Made by a program: the position numbers and the translations under genes. Positions 6,789-12,905 of a DNA stretch of 16,339 bases are shown here, piece after piece. Position 1 is the first letter of the stretch; the number at the start of each line of letters is the position of its first letter. Source of the DNA: JBKPIY01 sp046730475 (lineage in GTDB: Bacteria; Actinomycetota; Thermoleophilia; Solirubrobacterales; 70-9); contig JBKPIY010000014.1 in NCBI GenBank assembly GCA_046730475.1, positions 1 through 16,339 of the forward strand. Reading direction: 5' to 3'. The notes below the pieces were generated by a model. It did no database searches. It was not told the origin of the DNA and worked only from the letters and a program-made list of their open reading frames with translations.

Positions 6789-7856
6789 CTAACCACCGCC
6801 ACCGGTCCCACCGGTGCCGCCGCCCGTCTGAAGCACGGGGGCGCAATTCGACGCCGACCCGGTCGCCGCGCTCTCGCCGGGGCCGGGCGGGATCTGGCCG
6901 CGGAGCACGCTCTCGCCGGAGTGGGCCGGGAACTGGGCCTTCCCCTTGACGGCCGCTCTCAGGGCCGCCGCTGTGTCCCTGGCGTTCGCGAGGGAGACGT
7001 CGATGCAGCCGAACACCCCGAGCACGTTGTTGAGGGCGCTCGGGATCGCTGCGTCGCCGCGGACGTTGCCGTCGGTACCCGCCGTCTGCCGGGCGATCGG
7101 GAAGGCGATCTTGTCGGAGCGGTACAGCCAGACGATGTAGAACTGCTGCTTCGCGGTGGGCTGGAGCCCGGCGAGGTTGACCCGCAGGACGGGCTGGTTG
7201 TTGGCCTGGCCGAACACCGCGACCCCGGTGGCGCCGGAGCCGCCTGCGAGCGGACGAAGCTGGACGATCTCGAGGTCGCTGCCTGGGGCCGGGGTTCCCC
7301 CATCGCCCCCGTTGTCACCACCTGAGATCGCCACCACCACAACCACGACCGCGACGATCAGCAGGGCGGCTGCCCCCAACACCACCGCCAACCGGCGCCC
7401 GGTCATCCCTCCGAGGGGGCGGGAAAGGCGCGCCGGCAGAGAAGCGCCACCGGCGGCCGCGGCGCCGGCAGGGGCCGTCGCCGGTAGCTCCGGCACCGCC
7501 GCGGGAGCCGTCGCCCGCCTGCCGGTCCTGAGAGCGGGGATCTCGGGCAGCTCCGCTCGCGGGGCGAGGAGCCGAAGCTGGGCGACCAGCCGGGTGGCGA
7601 GATCGTTGGCGTCGGGGTCGTTCTGAAGGTGCCGGGCCGCGTCGGCCCGGCCGATCGGATCGGCCTCACCGAGCAGGTAGTCGGTGAGCCCGACGACGGC
7701 GTCGGGGTCGGCGCCGCCGATCTCACGCAGGGCTGCCCGGGCGCGCGCTCGCACCTCCTCCCCCGGGATTCCGAGCAGCCCGCCGATGTCGTCGTATCCC
7801 TGCCCTCCCTCGAGGAGGAGCTGGAGCATCGCGCGCTGTTCGTCCGAGAGGCCCAT
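6789..7856 (-). CDS. Single-pass membrane protein: HTH-like domain, TM helix, RskA-like extracytoplasmic domain
   Basis: The protein has 355 residues if it starts at the ATG at 7856. Residues 1-50 (MGLSDEQRAMLQLLLEGG, YDDIGGLLGIPGEEVRARARAAL) look like a sigma-region-4 or LuxR-type helix-turn-helix. A helical linker and an Ala/Pro-rich stretch lead to a strongly hydrophobic helix (about 155-177, LAVVLGAAALLIVAVVVVVV). The outside part contains FYIVWLYRSDKIAFPIA and a GNVRGDAAIP turn, resembling the C-terminal domain of RskA-type anti-sigma-K factors. It has two cysteines (FGCID, SNCAP) that could form a disulfide, and a Gly-rich end. No sigma factor gene lies nearby. It may be a one-piece membrane-bound regulator; that role is inferred. 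The 38 extra residues upstream overlap the divergent promoter region and are probably not translated. A -10-like TAGGCT lies at 7873-7868, 11 nt before the ATG. Confidence 0.7.
   Translation of the reverse strand: MGLSDEQRAMLQLLLEGGQGYDDIGGLLGIPGEEVRARARAALREIGGADPDAVVGLTDYLLGEADPIGRADAARHLQNDPDANDLATRLVAQLRLLAPRAELPEIPALRTGRRATAPAAVPELPATAPAGAAAAGGASLPARLSRPLGGMTGRRLAVVLGAAALLIVAVVVVVVAISGGDNGGDGGTPAPGSDLEIVQLRPLAGGSGATGVAVFGQANNQPVLRVNLAGLQPTAKQQFYIVWLYRSDKIAFPIARQTAGTDGNVRGDAAIPSALNNVLGVFGCIDVSLANARDTAAALRAAVKGKAQFPAHSGESVLRGQIPPGPGESAATGSASNCAPVLQTGGGTGGTGGGG
6800..6816. terminator. Possible hairpin between convergent genes
   Basis: CACCGGT and ACCGGTG form a 7-bp perfect stem with a CCC loop, 33 nt after the stop of the FAD oxidase and within the last codons of the convergent membrane protein gene. 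There is no T-run, so it is at most a weak, I-shaped terminator for the + strand operon. It may simply reflect Gly-Thr-Gly codons. Confidence 0.2.
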
Positions 7857-7907
7857 CCGACGGCGAGAGCCTACGGGTTGCGGGGGCCGCCTTGCGCCAC
7901 CAACGCG

Positions 7908-7913
7908 TAGCCT
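7908..7913 (+). promoter_or_regulatory. Probable -10 for a leaderless thioesterase transcript
   Basis: TAGCCT fits TAnnnT and is 7 nt before the GTG start at 7921, with no Shine-Dalgarno between. The divergent gene has its own TAGGCT on the opposite strand at 7873-7868, so the two promoters share about 35 bp. No convincing -35 was found for either. Confidence 0.4.
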
Positions 7914-7920
7914 CCCGCGC

Positions 7921-8316
7921 GTGCAGAACCCGATCCCCGCGAGCAGATTCGACGTCCTGATCGGCACCGAGTGGCTCGAGATCGGCCCCGAGGAGGCCCG
8001 GGCGCGGATCGCCGTCAGCGACGATCACAAGCAGCCTTACGGCCTCGTCCACGGCGGCGTCTACTCGGCCCTCGCCGACAGCATCTGCTCACGGGCGACC
8101 GCCGAGGCCGTGAGGGCGGAAGGCAAGCTCTCCCTTGCCCTCTCCAACCATGCCACCTTCCTGCGCCCGATCACGGACGGGCACGTGAACGCCCTGGCCC
8201 GGCGTCGTCACGGTGGCCGCATGACCTGGGTGTGGGATGTGGAGCTGTCCGACGACCATGGGCGGCTCTGCGCCCTGATCCGGATGACGATCGCTGTTCG
8301 GGAGCGCGACGGCTAG
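7921..8316 (+). CDS. Hotdog-fold acyl-CoA thioesterase, PaaI/MenI-like
   Basis: This 131-residue protein is the usual size for single-domain PaaI-type thioesterases, which hydrolyse acyl- or aryl-CoA esters in the cytoplasm as tetramers. The diagnostic core is at about residues 40-55: YGLVHGGVYSALADSICSRA, where HGG begins the long hotdog helix and its acidic residue (Asp in ALADS) is the likely catalytic base. SNHATFLRPITDGHVNALARRRHGG and the C-terminal strands (MTWVWDVELSDDHGRLCALIRMTIAV) complete the fold. The specific substrate cannot be read from sequence. GTG at 7921 is the first start that fits, with no ribosome-binding site and a -10 directly upstream. The stop TAG shares the palindrome CTAG (8313-8316) with the nadE stop on the other strand. 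Confidence 0.87.
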   Translation: MQNPIPASRFDVLIGTEWLEIGPEEARARIAVSDDHKQPYGLVHGGVYSALADSICSRATAEAVRAEGKLSLALSNHATFLRPITDGHVNALARRRHGGRMTWVWDVELSDDHGRLCALIRMTIAVRERDG

Positions 8317-10100
8317 CGCGGAAGCGAGCGCATCGAGCCGAATCGGTTGGTGATCGGCAGGCGCCGGTCGCGGCCGAACGCCTTTGTCGAAACCCGGATC
8401 CCGGGCGGCGCCTGGCGCCGCTTGTACTCGGCCCGATCGACCAAGCGGATCACCTCCTCGACGACCTCCTCGGGCAGCCCCTGGGCGACGAGCTCCTCGG
8501 GGCCCTCGTCGCGCTCGACGTAGCCCTCGAGGATCCGGTCGAGGACCTCGTAGGAAGGGAGGCTGTCCTGATCGAGCTGATCGGGCTTCAGCTCCGCCGA
8601 GGGCGGGCGCTCGAGGACAGAATTCGGGACCAGCTCCCGGCCGGCCCGCTCGTTCCGGTCGCGGACCAGTCGGTAGACGAGCGTCTTGAACACGTCCTTC
8701 ACCACCGCGAACCCGCCGGCCATGTCGCCGTACAGGGTCGCGTAGCCAACCGACATCTCCGACTTGTTCCCGGTGGTCAGCACCAGCCACCCGAACTTGT
8801 TCGACAGCGCCATCACCAGGTTGCCGCGGATCCGGGCCTGGAGGTTCTCCTCGGCGATCCCGGGCTCGGTGCCCTCGAAGCATTCCGCCAGGGCCTCGGC
8901 GTAGGCGCGCATCGGCTCGGCGATCTGGATCTCGATCACCTCGACGCCGAGATTCGCGGCGATCGTCCGCGCATCGGCCTGGGTCTCCTCGGCCGAGTAC
9001 GGGGAGGGCATGATCACCACGGTCACCCGCTCGGGGCCGAGGGCGTCCACCGCGATCAGCGCCACCGCGGCCGAGTCGATTCCCCCCGAGAGCGCCAACA
9101 CCACGTGCTCGAACCCGTTCTTCTCGACGTAGTCGCGGAGGCCGACGGTGAGCGCCCGGTAGACCTCCTGCTCCTCGGCGGGAATCGGCTCGGTGACGTG
9201 CCGGTCGAGATGTCCCTCGGGCCGCGCGCCGCTGGTCAGCTCCGCCAGGGCGGGAGCCCCTCGCGCTTCGGAGGCGGCTCCGTCGCCCCCCGCCGTCCCG
9301 GACGGCTCGGCAGCGAGGAGCAGATCGCAGACCAGGAGCTCCGGCTCGAACTGCGCCGCGCGGGCGATGGTCTCGCCGTTGGGCGCGACCACTACGCTGG
9401 CGCCGTCGAAGACGAGCTCGTCCTGGCCGCCGACCGCATTGCAGAGGGCGAGGGCGACGCCGTTCTGGACCGCCCGCTCGGCGATCATCGCCTCGCGGGC
9501 GGCGCCCTTGCCGCGATGGTACGGAGAGGCGGACGAGTTGACGATCAGATGAGCGCCGGCGGCGGCCTCCTCGACCTCGGGGGTGCCGGGGACCCAGATG
9601 TCCTCGCAGATCGTCAGCCCCACCAGGACGCCGTCGACCCCGATCGTCGCCGGGGTGGTGCCCGGCTCGAAGTAGCGTCGCTCGTCGAACACGCCGTAGT
9701 TGGGGAGCTGGATCTTCCGGTAGATCCCCCGGACCTCCCCGTCGGCGAGCACCGCGAGCGAGTTGTGGGCCGGGGGAGCGATCGGGTCGATCAACGGATT
9801 CGGTTGCTGGATCGGCGGGCGGTCGACCCGCTCGGGGAACCCGACCAGGGCGACGATGCCGTCGATCCCGCCCGCGAGGTTGTGGAGCGAGTCGTAAACG
9901 GCCTCGAGGAAATCGCGGCGCAGAACCAGGTCCTCCGGCGGGTAGCCCGACAGGCACAGCTCCGGGAACAGCACGAGCTGGGCCCCGGCGTCGCGGGCGA
10001 GCTCGATCGACCGGGCGATCAGCCGCGTGTTCGCCTCCAGATCGCCGACGGTGGCGTCGATCTGGGCGAGCGCCAGGCGCAGATGGGTCGCTTCGGCCAT
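8313..10100 (-). CDS. nadE: Glutamine-dependent NAD+ synthetase
   Basis: This 595-residue two-domain cytoplasmic enzyme completes NAD+ synthesis by amidating nicotinic acid adenine dinucleotide with ammonia from glutamine. The N-terminal nitrilase-like glutaminase domain (1 to about 270) shows the catalytic triad Glu47 (FPELCLSGYPPEDL), Lys129 (YRKIQLPNYGVFDE) and Cys165 (LTICEDIW). The synthetase domain follows, with the ATP-pyrophosphatase loop LSGGIDSAAVALI near 340 and TTGNKSEMSVGYATLYGDMAGGFAVVKDV further on. Between the domains lies an Ala/Gly-rich linker of about 40 residues. The C-terminus (RRLPITNRFGS) is intact. ATG at 10100 matches the family N-terminus (LRLALAQIDATVGDLEAN). It has no Shine-Dalgarno but has CATACT 6 nt upstream. 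The start is embedded in a perfect inverted repeat. It overlaps the thioesterase stop by 3 bases. Confidence 0.96.
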   Translation of the reverse strand: MAEATHLRLALAQIDATVGDLEANTRLIARSIELARDAGAQLVLFPELCLSGYPPEDLVLRRDFLEAVYDSLHNLAGGIDGIVALVGFPERVDRPPIQQPNPLIDPIAPPAHNSLAVLADGEVRGIYRKIQLPNYGVFDERRYFEPGTTPATIGVDGVLVGLTICEDIWVPGTPEVEEAAAGAHLIVNSSASPYHRGKGAAREAMIAERAVQNGVALALCNAVGGQDELVFDGASVVVAPNGETIARAAQFEPELLVCDLLLAAEPSGTAGGDGAASEARGAPALAELTSGARPEGHLDRHVTEPIPAEEQEVYRALTVGLRDYVEKNGFEHVVLALSGGIDSAAVALIAVDALGPERVTVVIMPSPYSAEETQADARTIAANLGVEVIEIQIAEPMRAYAEALAECFEGTEPGIAEENLQARIRGNLVMALSNKFGWLVLTTGNKSEMSVGYATLYGDMAGGFAVVKDVFKTLVYRLVRDRNERAGRELVPNSVLERPPSAELKPDQLDQDSLPSYEVLDRILEGYVERDEGPEELVAQGLPEEVVEEVIRLVDRAEYKRRQAPPGIRVSTKAFGRDRRLPITNRFGSMRSLPR

Positions 10101-10115
10101 ACCCCAAGTATGGCC
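10095..10115. repeat. Perfect 8-bp inverted repeat over the nadE start and -10
   Basis: GGCCATAC (10095-10102) and GTATGGCC (10108-10115) are exact reverse complements separated by CCCAA. The repeat covers the nadE start codon (10098-10100) and its -10 CATACT (minus strand, 10112-10107). If the transcript is leaderless the hairpin cannot form in RNA, so a DNA operator is the more likely reading. It does not match the NrtR or NiaR site patterns I know. Confidence 0.5.
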
Positions 10116-10126
10116 GCCCCGGCAGC

Positions 10127-10132
10127 TACCCT
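10127..10132 (+). promoter_or_regulatory. Probable -10 for a leaderless irrE-like transcript
   Basis: TACCCT is 8 nt before the GTG at 10141 and there is no Shine-Dalgarno. It lies only 14 bp from the nadE -10 on the opposite strand, so the two divergent promoters would occupy the same DNA and compete for polymerase. Confidence 0.4.
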
Positions 10133-10140
10133 GGCTCGCC

Positions 10141-10578
10141 GTGCTGCGCCAGGCACAGAGCCCGCCGAAGCGCCCCGGCGTGACCATTCTGGAGGCCCAT
10201 GTCGCCGAGCTGTGCGCGGAGCACGGCATCGAGCTCGCCGGCTCCTCGCGCCGCGGCCGGGCGATCCGCTGGCGGGGTGGCCGCCGAGAGATCGCCATTC
10301 CCGAGATCCGCGGCCAGGTCACCTACTTCATCGCTCTTCACGAGATCGCCCACCTGGTCGGGCCCGGCCGCTCCGCTCCGCGCCTGGAGGCCGAGGCGAA
10401 CGCCTGGCTGTGGGCGCTGCGCAACGGCTCCGTCGAGCCGACCACCGCCACTCGCCGCTCGATCTCCCGGCGCCTGCGAGGCTACCTCGAGTGGGCCCAG
10501 AGCCGACAACACCGGCGCGTGCCCCCCCGGATCCCGCCCCGCGACCATTCCTTCTGGGCGCTCCTCGAGCTCAGCTGA
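10141..10578 (+). CDS. IrrE/ImmA-like zinc metallopeptidase
   Basis: This 145-residue protein carries a gluzincin-type HEIAH (His67, Glu68, His71) after a hydrophobic strand (VTYFIALHEIAH). A likely third ligand, Glu83 or Glu85, lies in LEAEANAWLWAL, the usual arrangement of the IrrE/ImmA family, which cuts XRE-type repressors to switch on DNA-damage or mobile-element genes. The preceding IRWRGGRREIAIPEIR matches the family's beta hairpin. A basic C-terminal helix follows. No XRE repressor gene is adjacent, so it may act on a distant target or be a general small protease. No signal peptide or membrane segment is visible. GTG at 10141 is chosen because the -10 lies immediately upstream; the alternative start at 10027 would run into nadE. 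Confidence 0.72.
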   Translation: MLRQAQSPPKRPGVTILEAHVAELCAEHGIELAGSSRRGRAIRWRGGRREIAIPEIRGQVTYFIALHEIAHLVGPGRSAPRLEAEANAWLWALRNGSVEPTTATRRSISRRLRGYLEWAQSRQHRRVPPRIPPRDHSFWALLELS

Positions 10579-10641
10579 CGGGCCGCCGCCGGTCGATCCG
10601 GCGAAGCGGGCTTCCGTCGAGCTCGGCGTCGTCCGGTTCCC

Positions 10642-10670
10642 TGGACATGCGCCGATCCGATCCGTAGCGT
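10642..10670 (+). promoter_or_regulatory. Sigma-70-type promoter of the secreted protein gene
   Basis: TGGACA (10642-10647) and TAGCGT (10665-10670) are separated by 17 bp, the clearest two-element promoter in the window. The predicted start near 10677 leaves a leader of about 36 nt with GGGGAGG at 10701-10707, 5 nt before the GTG at 10713. This gene is therefore leadered, unlike its neighbours. Confidence 0.6.
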
Positions 10671-10712
10671 GGAGGGCAGCGACCGAGCGAATTCGGACAC
10701 GGGGAGGGCACA

Positions 10713-11480
10713 GTGGGCAATCGGATCAGGCGTCATCTCAGCTTCGCCAACCTCGCCTCGGGGCTGGCGCTGTTCCTGGCGGTTGGCGGCGGGACCACCG
10801 CGATCGCCCTCCGCGGAAGGAACTCGGTCGACTCCGGTGACATTGTCAACGGCGCCGTCAAGACCGCCGACCTCGGTCGCAACGCCGCGACCGGCAGGAA
10901 GGTGAAGGAGAGCACTTTGGGCCCGGTGCCGCTTGCGGTCCGCTCGATCAAGGCCGACGACTCAGACCAGCTCGGCGGAGTCGACGCCACCAACTACCAG
11001 TTCGGCAACGGGGTCGAGGGCGCCGTATCCGGCACGATCGACGACGACTCCGAGACGGGGACCGGGAGGATCGACCTCGGCAGCGCCACGGTCAGGATCC
11101 ACTGCATCGACCCCGCCATCACCCCCTCGGAGATCAGCGTCGCGGACGACGCCGGGTCGCCGGGGCCCAGTACCGCCGCGCCCACAGACGTCTGGATCGA
11201 CGGCAACCACGACGCGATCACCTCGGACGGCGGCGGCACTCCAGTCACCCCTGTGGCGGGGGCGGGCTCGACCACCCCGGTCGAGATCTGGAGCACCGAC
11301 GACGTCGTCACCGACATGATGGTCAACCTCGCCTGGGACGGCGTCAATGACAACTGCGTCGCCACCGTGCCGATCCAGCAGTACCTGAACTTGGGAGGGC
11401 CGGCCTCGGCGATGGCCGGGCGCAGCGGCGCGGACCGGCCGTCGCCGCCGCACGGGCTCGGCTTCACGCGCGCCAGGTAG
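10713..11480 (+). CDS. Secreted or membrane-anchored protein of a Solirubrobacterales-type family
   Basis: This is a 255-residue protein. It has a basic N-terminus and a hydrophobic signal or anchor helix (about 11-33, FANLASGLALFLAVGGGTTAIAL). The segment NSVDSGDIVNGAVKTADLGRNAATGRKV follows, in which short units pair an acidic or basic residue with NGAV/ADL/KV. This leader is common in exported proteins of Solirubrobacterales as I know them. The rest is rich in Asp, Thr, Gly and Ser and looks like a beta-rich extracellular domain with two cysteines (IHCID, DNCVA) that may form a disulfide. No enzyme motif is visible, so the function is unknown. GTG at 10713 has a good Shine-Dalgarno. The gene converges on the channel gene with 4 bases between stops. 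Confidence 0.75.
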   Translation: MGNRIRRHLSFANLASGLALFLAVGGGTTAIALRGRNSVDSGDIVNGAVKTADLGRNAATGRKVKESTLGPVPLAVRSIKADDSDQLGGVDATNYQFGNGVEGAVSGTIDDDSETGTGRIDLGSATVRIHCIDPAITPSEISVADDAGSPGPSTAAPTDVWIDGNHDAITSDGGGTPVTPVAGAGSTTPVEIWSTDDVVTDMMVNLAWDGVNDNCVATVPIQQYLNLGGPASAMAGRSGADRPSPPHGLGFTRAR

Positions 11481-11484
11481 CCCG

Positions 11485-12177
11485 CTATTCGGGGACCCGG
11501 CGGCGCTGCGGGGCGCGAATGTTGGCGACGATCAGCGCCACCACCGTGACCAGGTAGATCTGCCCGAGCAGGGCCTCGGTGATCGCCAGTGAGCGCCCGA
11601 GGTTGGTGATCGCGACCAGGTCGCCGTAGCCGACGGTGGTCAGGGTCGCGAAGCTGAAGTAGAGGAATTCCGCGTGTCTGACCCCGTCCTCGTAGTAGTG
11701 GGGGTCGAGCGGCGCCAGCGGGGGATCGTTGAAGACCTCCTGGATCGTCTCGAGGGCGGAGGCGTAGGCGAGCCCGATCAGCAGATACAGGCAGAGGACG
11801 CCGAACATCGTCTGCAGGGTGATCCCGCGCTCCTCGCGGGTGTGCCGGACGATTCCGGTGGCGATCGCCGGAGGGGTGAGGATGACGATCGGCAGGCCCA
11901 CGAGCCGGGCCGAGTCGCTCCCGAAGCCCTTCGTCCCGAGGACCGCGACGAGGGCCCCGAGGATGAAGAGCACTGAAACCGCCGCGCACACCCGGATCAC
12001 CCAGGCATGGGCGCGCGAGGCGACCAGCGCTGCCACCAGGGTGGCGGACTGGAGGACGACGCTCACGATCCGGGCGAGGTCCCCGTCCGGCGCCGCCAGC
12101 CCGAGCGCGAGGGTGGCGAGGATCAGGCCCAGGACCGCGCCGAACCGGTAGTGCAGCCGGTGCACGCCCGCCATCAT
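11485..12177 (-). CDS. Potassium-channel-like membrane protein (Ion_trans_2 pore)
   Basis: This 230-residue integral membrane protein has six predicted helices. Four lie in the first 110 residues (around 12-30, 36-53, 60-80, 91-109). A two-helix pore module follows: helix 5 about 122-141, pore loop, and helix 6 about 199-220. The selectivity filter TTVGYGD (180-186) is the canonical K+ channel signature, preceded by the pore helix FLYFSFATL. No arginine-rich S4 voltage sensor and no cytoplasmic RCK or cyclic-nucleotide domain are present, so gating is not predictable. The acidic, Pro-rich extracellular loop (EVFNDPPLAPLDPHYYED) before the pore is distinctive. Either of two consecutive ATGs (12177 or 12174) could be the start; no clear Shine-Dalgarno was found. 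Confidence 0.88.
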   Translation of the reverse strand: MMAGVHRLHYRFGAVLGLILATLALGLAAPDGDLARIVSVVLQSATLVAALVASRAHAWVIRVCAAVSVLFILGALVAVLGTKGFGSDSARLVGLPIVILTPPAIATGIVRHTREERGITLQTMFGVLCLYLLIGLAYASALETIQEVFNDPPLAPLDPHYYEDGVRHAEFLYFSFATLTTVGYGDLVAITNLGRSLAITEALLGQIYLVTVVALIVANIRAPQRRRVPE

Positions 12178-12285
12178 CGCGGCGGCCGAGGACGAATCTC
12201 GGCAGGGGGGAGATCGCCTCGAGAAGGACCGATGAAAGGGCGTTTGAGCGAGCTCCTCTGGTCAACGGTCCGGGTCGGCGACCAC

Positions 12286-12315
12286 TAGCCTCCGGCGAAA
12301 CGGCGAAGGAGGAGG
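12286..12315 (+). promoter_or_regulatory. -10 element and strong ribosome-binding site of the cupin gene
   Basis: TAGCCT at 12286-12291 fits a -10, with no clear -35. It is followed by a leader containing AAGGAGGAGG (12306-12315), 6 nt before a TTG. This strong Shine-Dalgarno decides the TTG start. The remaining divergent intergenic space (12178-12285) shows no other feature that I can support. Confidence 0.55.
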
Positions 12316-12321
12316 TGTCGA

Positions 12322-12855
12322 TTGCTCGAGAGGGTCGAACAGGCGCGGTTGGGCGAGGGGGAGTGCGGCTTGAGGGCGGAGACCGACGGCTGGTTCATCG
12401 TCAACGTCGCCGAGTCCGAGGGGATCAGGACCGACAGGTTCGGCGCTGCGGTCCGGTTCGAGGGATCGGTGCGCTTCGCGGAGTTCGGGATCAATGTCCG
12501 CGTCCTCGAGCCCGGCCAGCCGAACTGCCTCTACCACCGCGAGAGCGCCCAGGAGGCGTTCCTGGTCCTCTCGGGCGAGTGCGTCGCGATCGTCGAGGGG
12601 GAGGAGTTCCCGATGCGCAAGGGCGACTTCCTCCACTGCCCACCGGGAACCGCGCATGTGATCGTCGGCGCCGGCGACCGCCGGTCCGCGGTGCTGATGG
12701 TCGGCACCCGCAAGGACCGCGAGGAGCTTCTGTACCCGGTGAGCGAGGCGGCGGCGGGCCACGGTGCGTCGGTCGACGCGGAGACCCCCTCGGACAGGGA
12801 GGCCTACGCCGGTACCGACCCCCCGCGGCCGGCGAGGCTCGCGCTCCCCTGGTAG
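12322..12855 (+). CDS. Cupin-fold protein
   Basis: This 177-residue protein has a single cupin barrel in the middle. Motif 1 is around 72-92 (PGQPNCLYHRESAQEAFLVLSG), where the usual HxH reads His-Arg-Glu, so one histidine ligand is replaced by Glu. Motif 2 is around 106-117 (GDFLHCPPGTAH) with its His intact. Metal binding is therefore plausible (His, Glu, Glu, His) but not certain. The preceding region (DGWFIVNVAESEGIRTDRFGAAVRFEG) resembles cupins that bind sugar or small-molecule ligands; no substrate is evident. The C-terminal 35 residues are charged and low in complexity. TTG at 12322 is set by a very strong Shine-Dalgarno. No membrane segment or signal peptide is seen. The DUF389 gene follows after 50 bases. 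Confidence 0.82.
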   Translation: MLERVEQARLGEGECGLRAETDGWFIVNVAESEGIRTDRFGAAVRFEGSVRFAEFGINVRVLEPGQPNCLYHRESAQEAFLVLSGECVAIVEGEEFPMRKGDFLHCPPGTAHVIVGAGDRRSAVLMVGTRKDREELLYPVSEAAAGHGASVDAETPSDREAYAGTDPPRPARLALPW

Positions 12856-12905
12856 CCGCGCAGGGCGCGTGAGCGGCCGGGACGGCTGTCACGATCCTCG
12901 CGGCC

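Noticed and set aside
8089..10107. 672-codon minus-strand frame overlapping nadE
   Set aside because: It is a shifted-frame shadow of nadE; the nadE frame has the catalytic triad and the ATP-binding loop.
7971..10667. 898-codon plus-strand open frame across thioesterase, nadE and irrE-like genes
   Set aside because: It covers three genes with recognisable motifs, and its product is compositionally biased without a domain.
10994..12265. 423-codon minus-strand frame over the secreted protein and the channel
   Set aside because: The channel frame has TTVGYGD and six helices; this frame is Arg/Pro-rich and runs antisense through the secreted protein.
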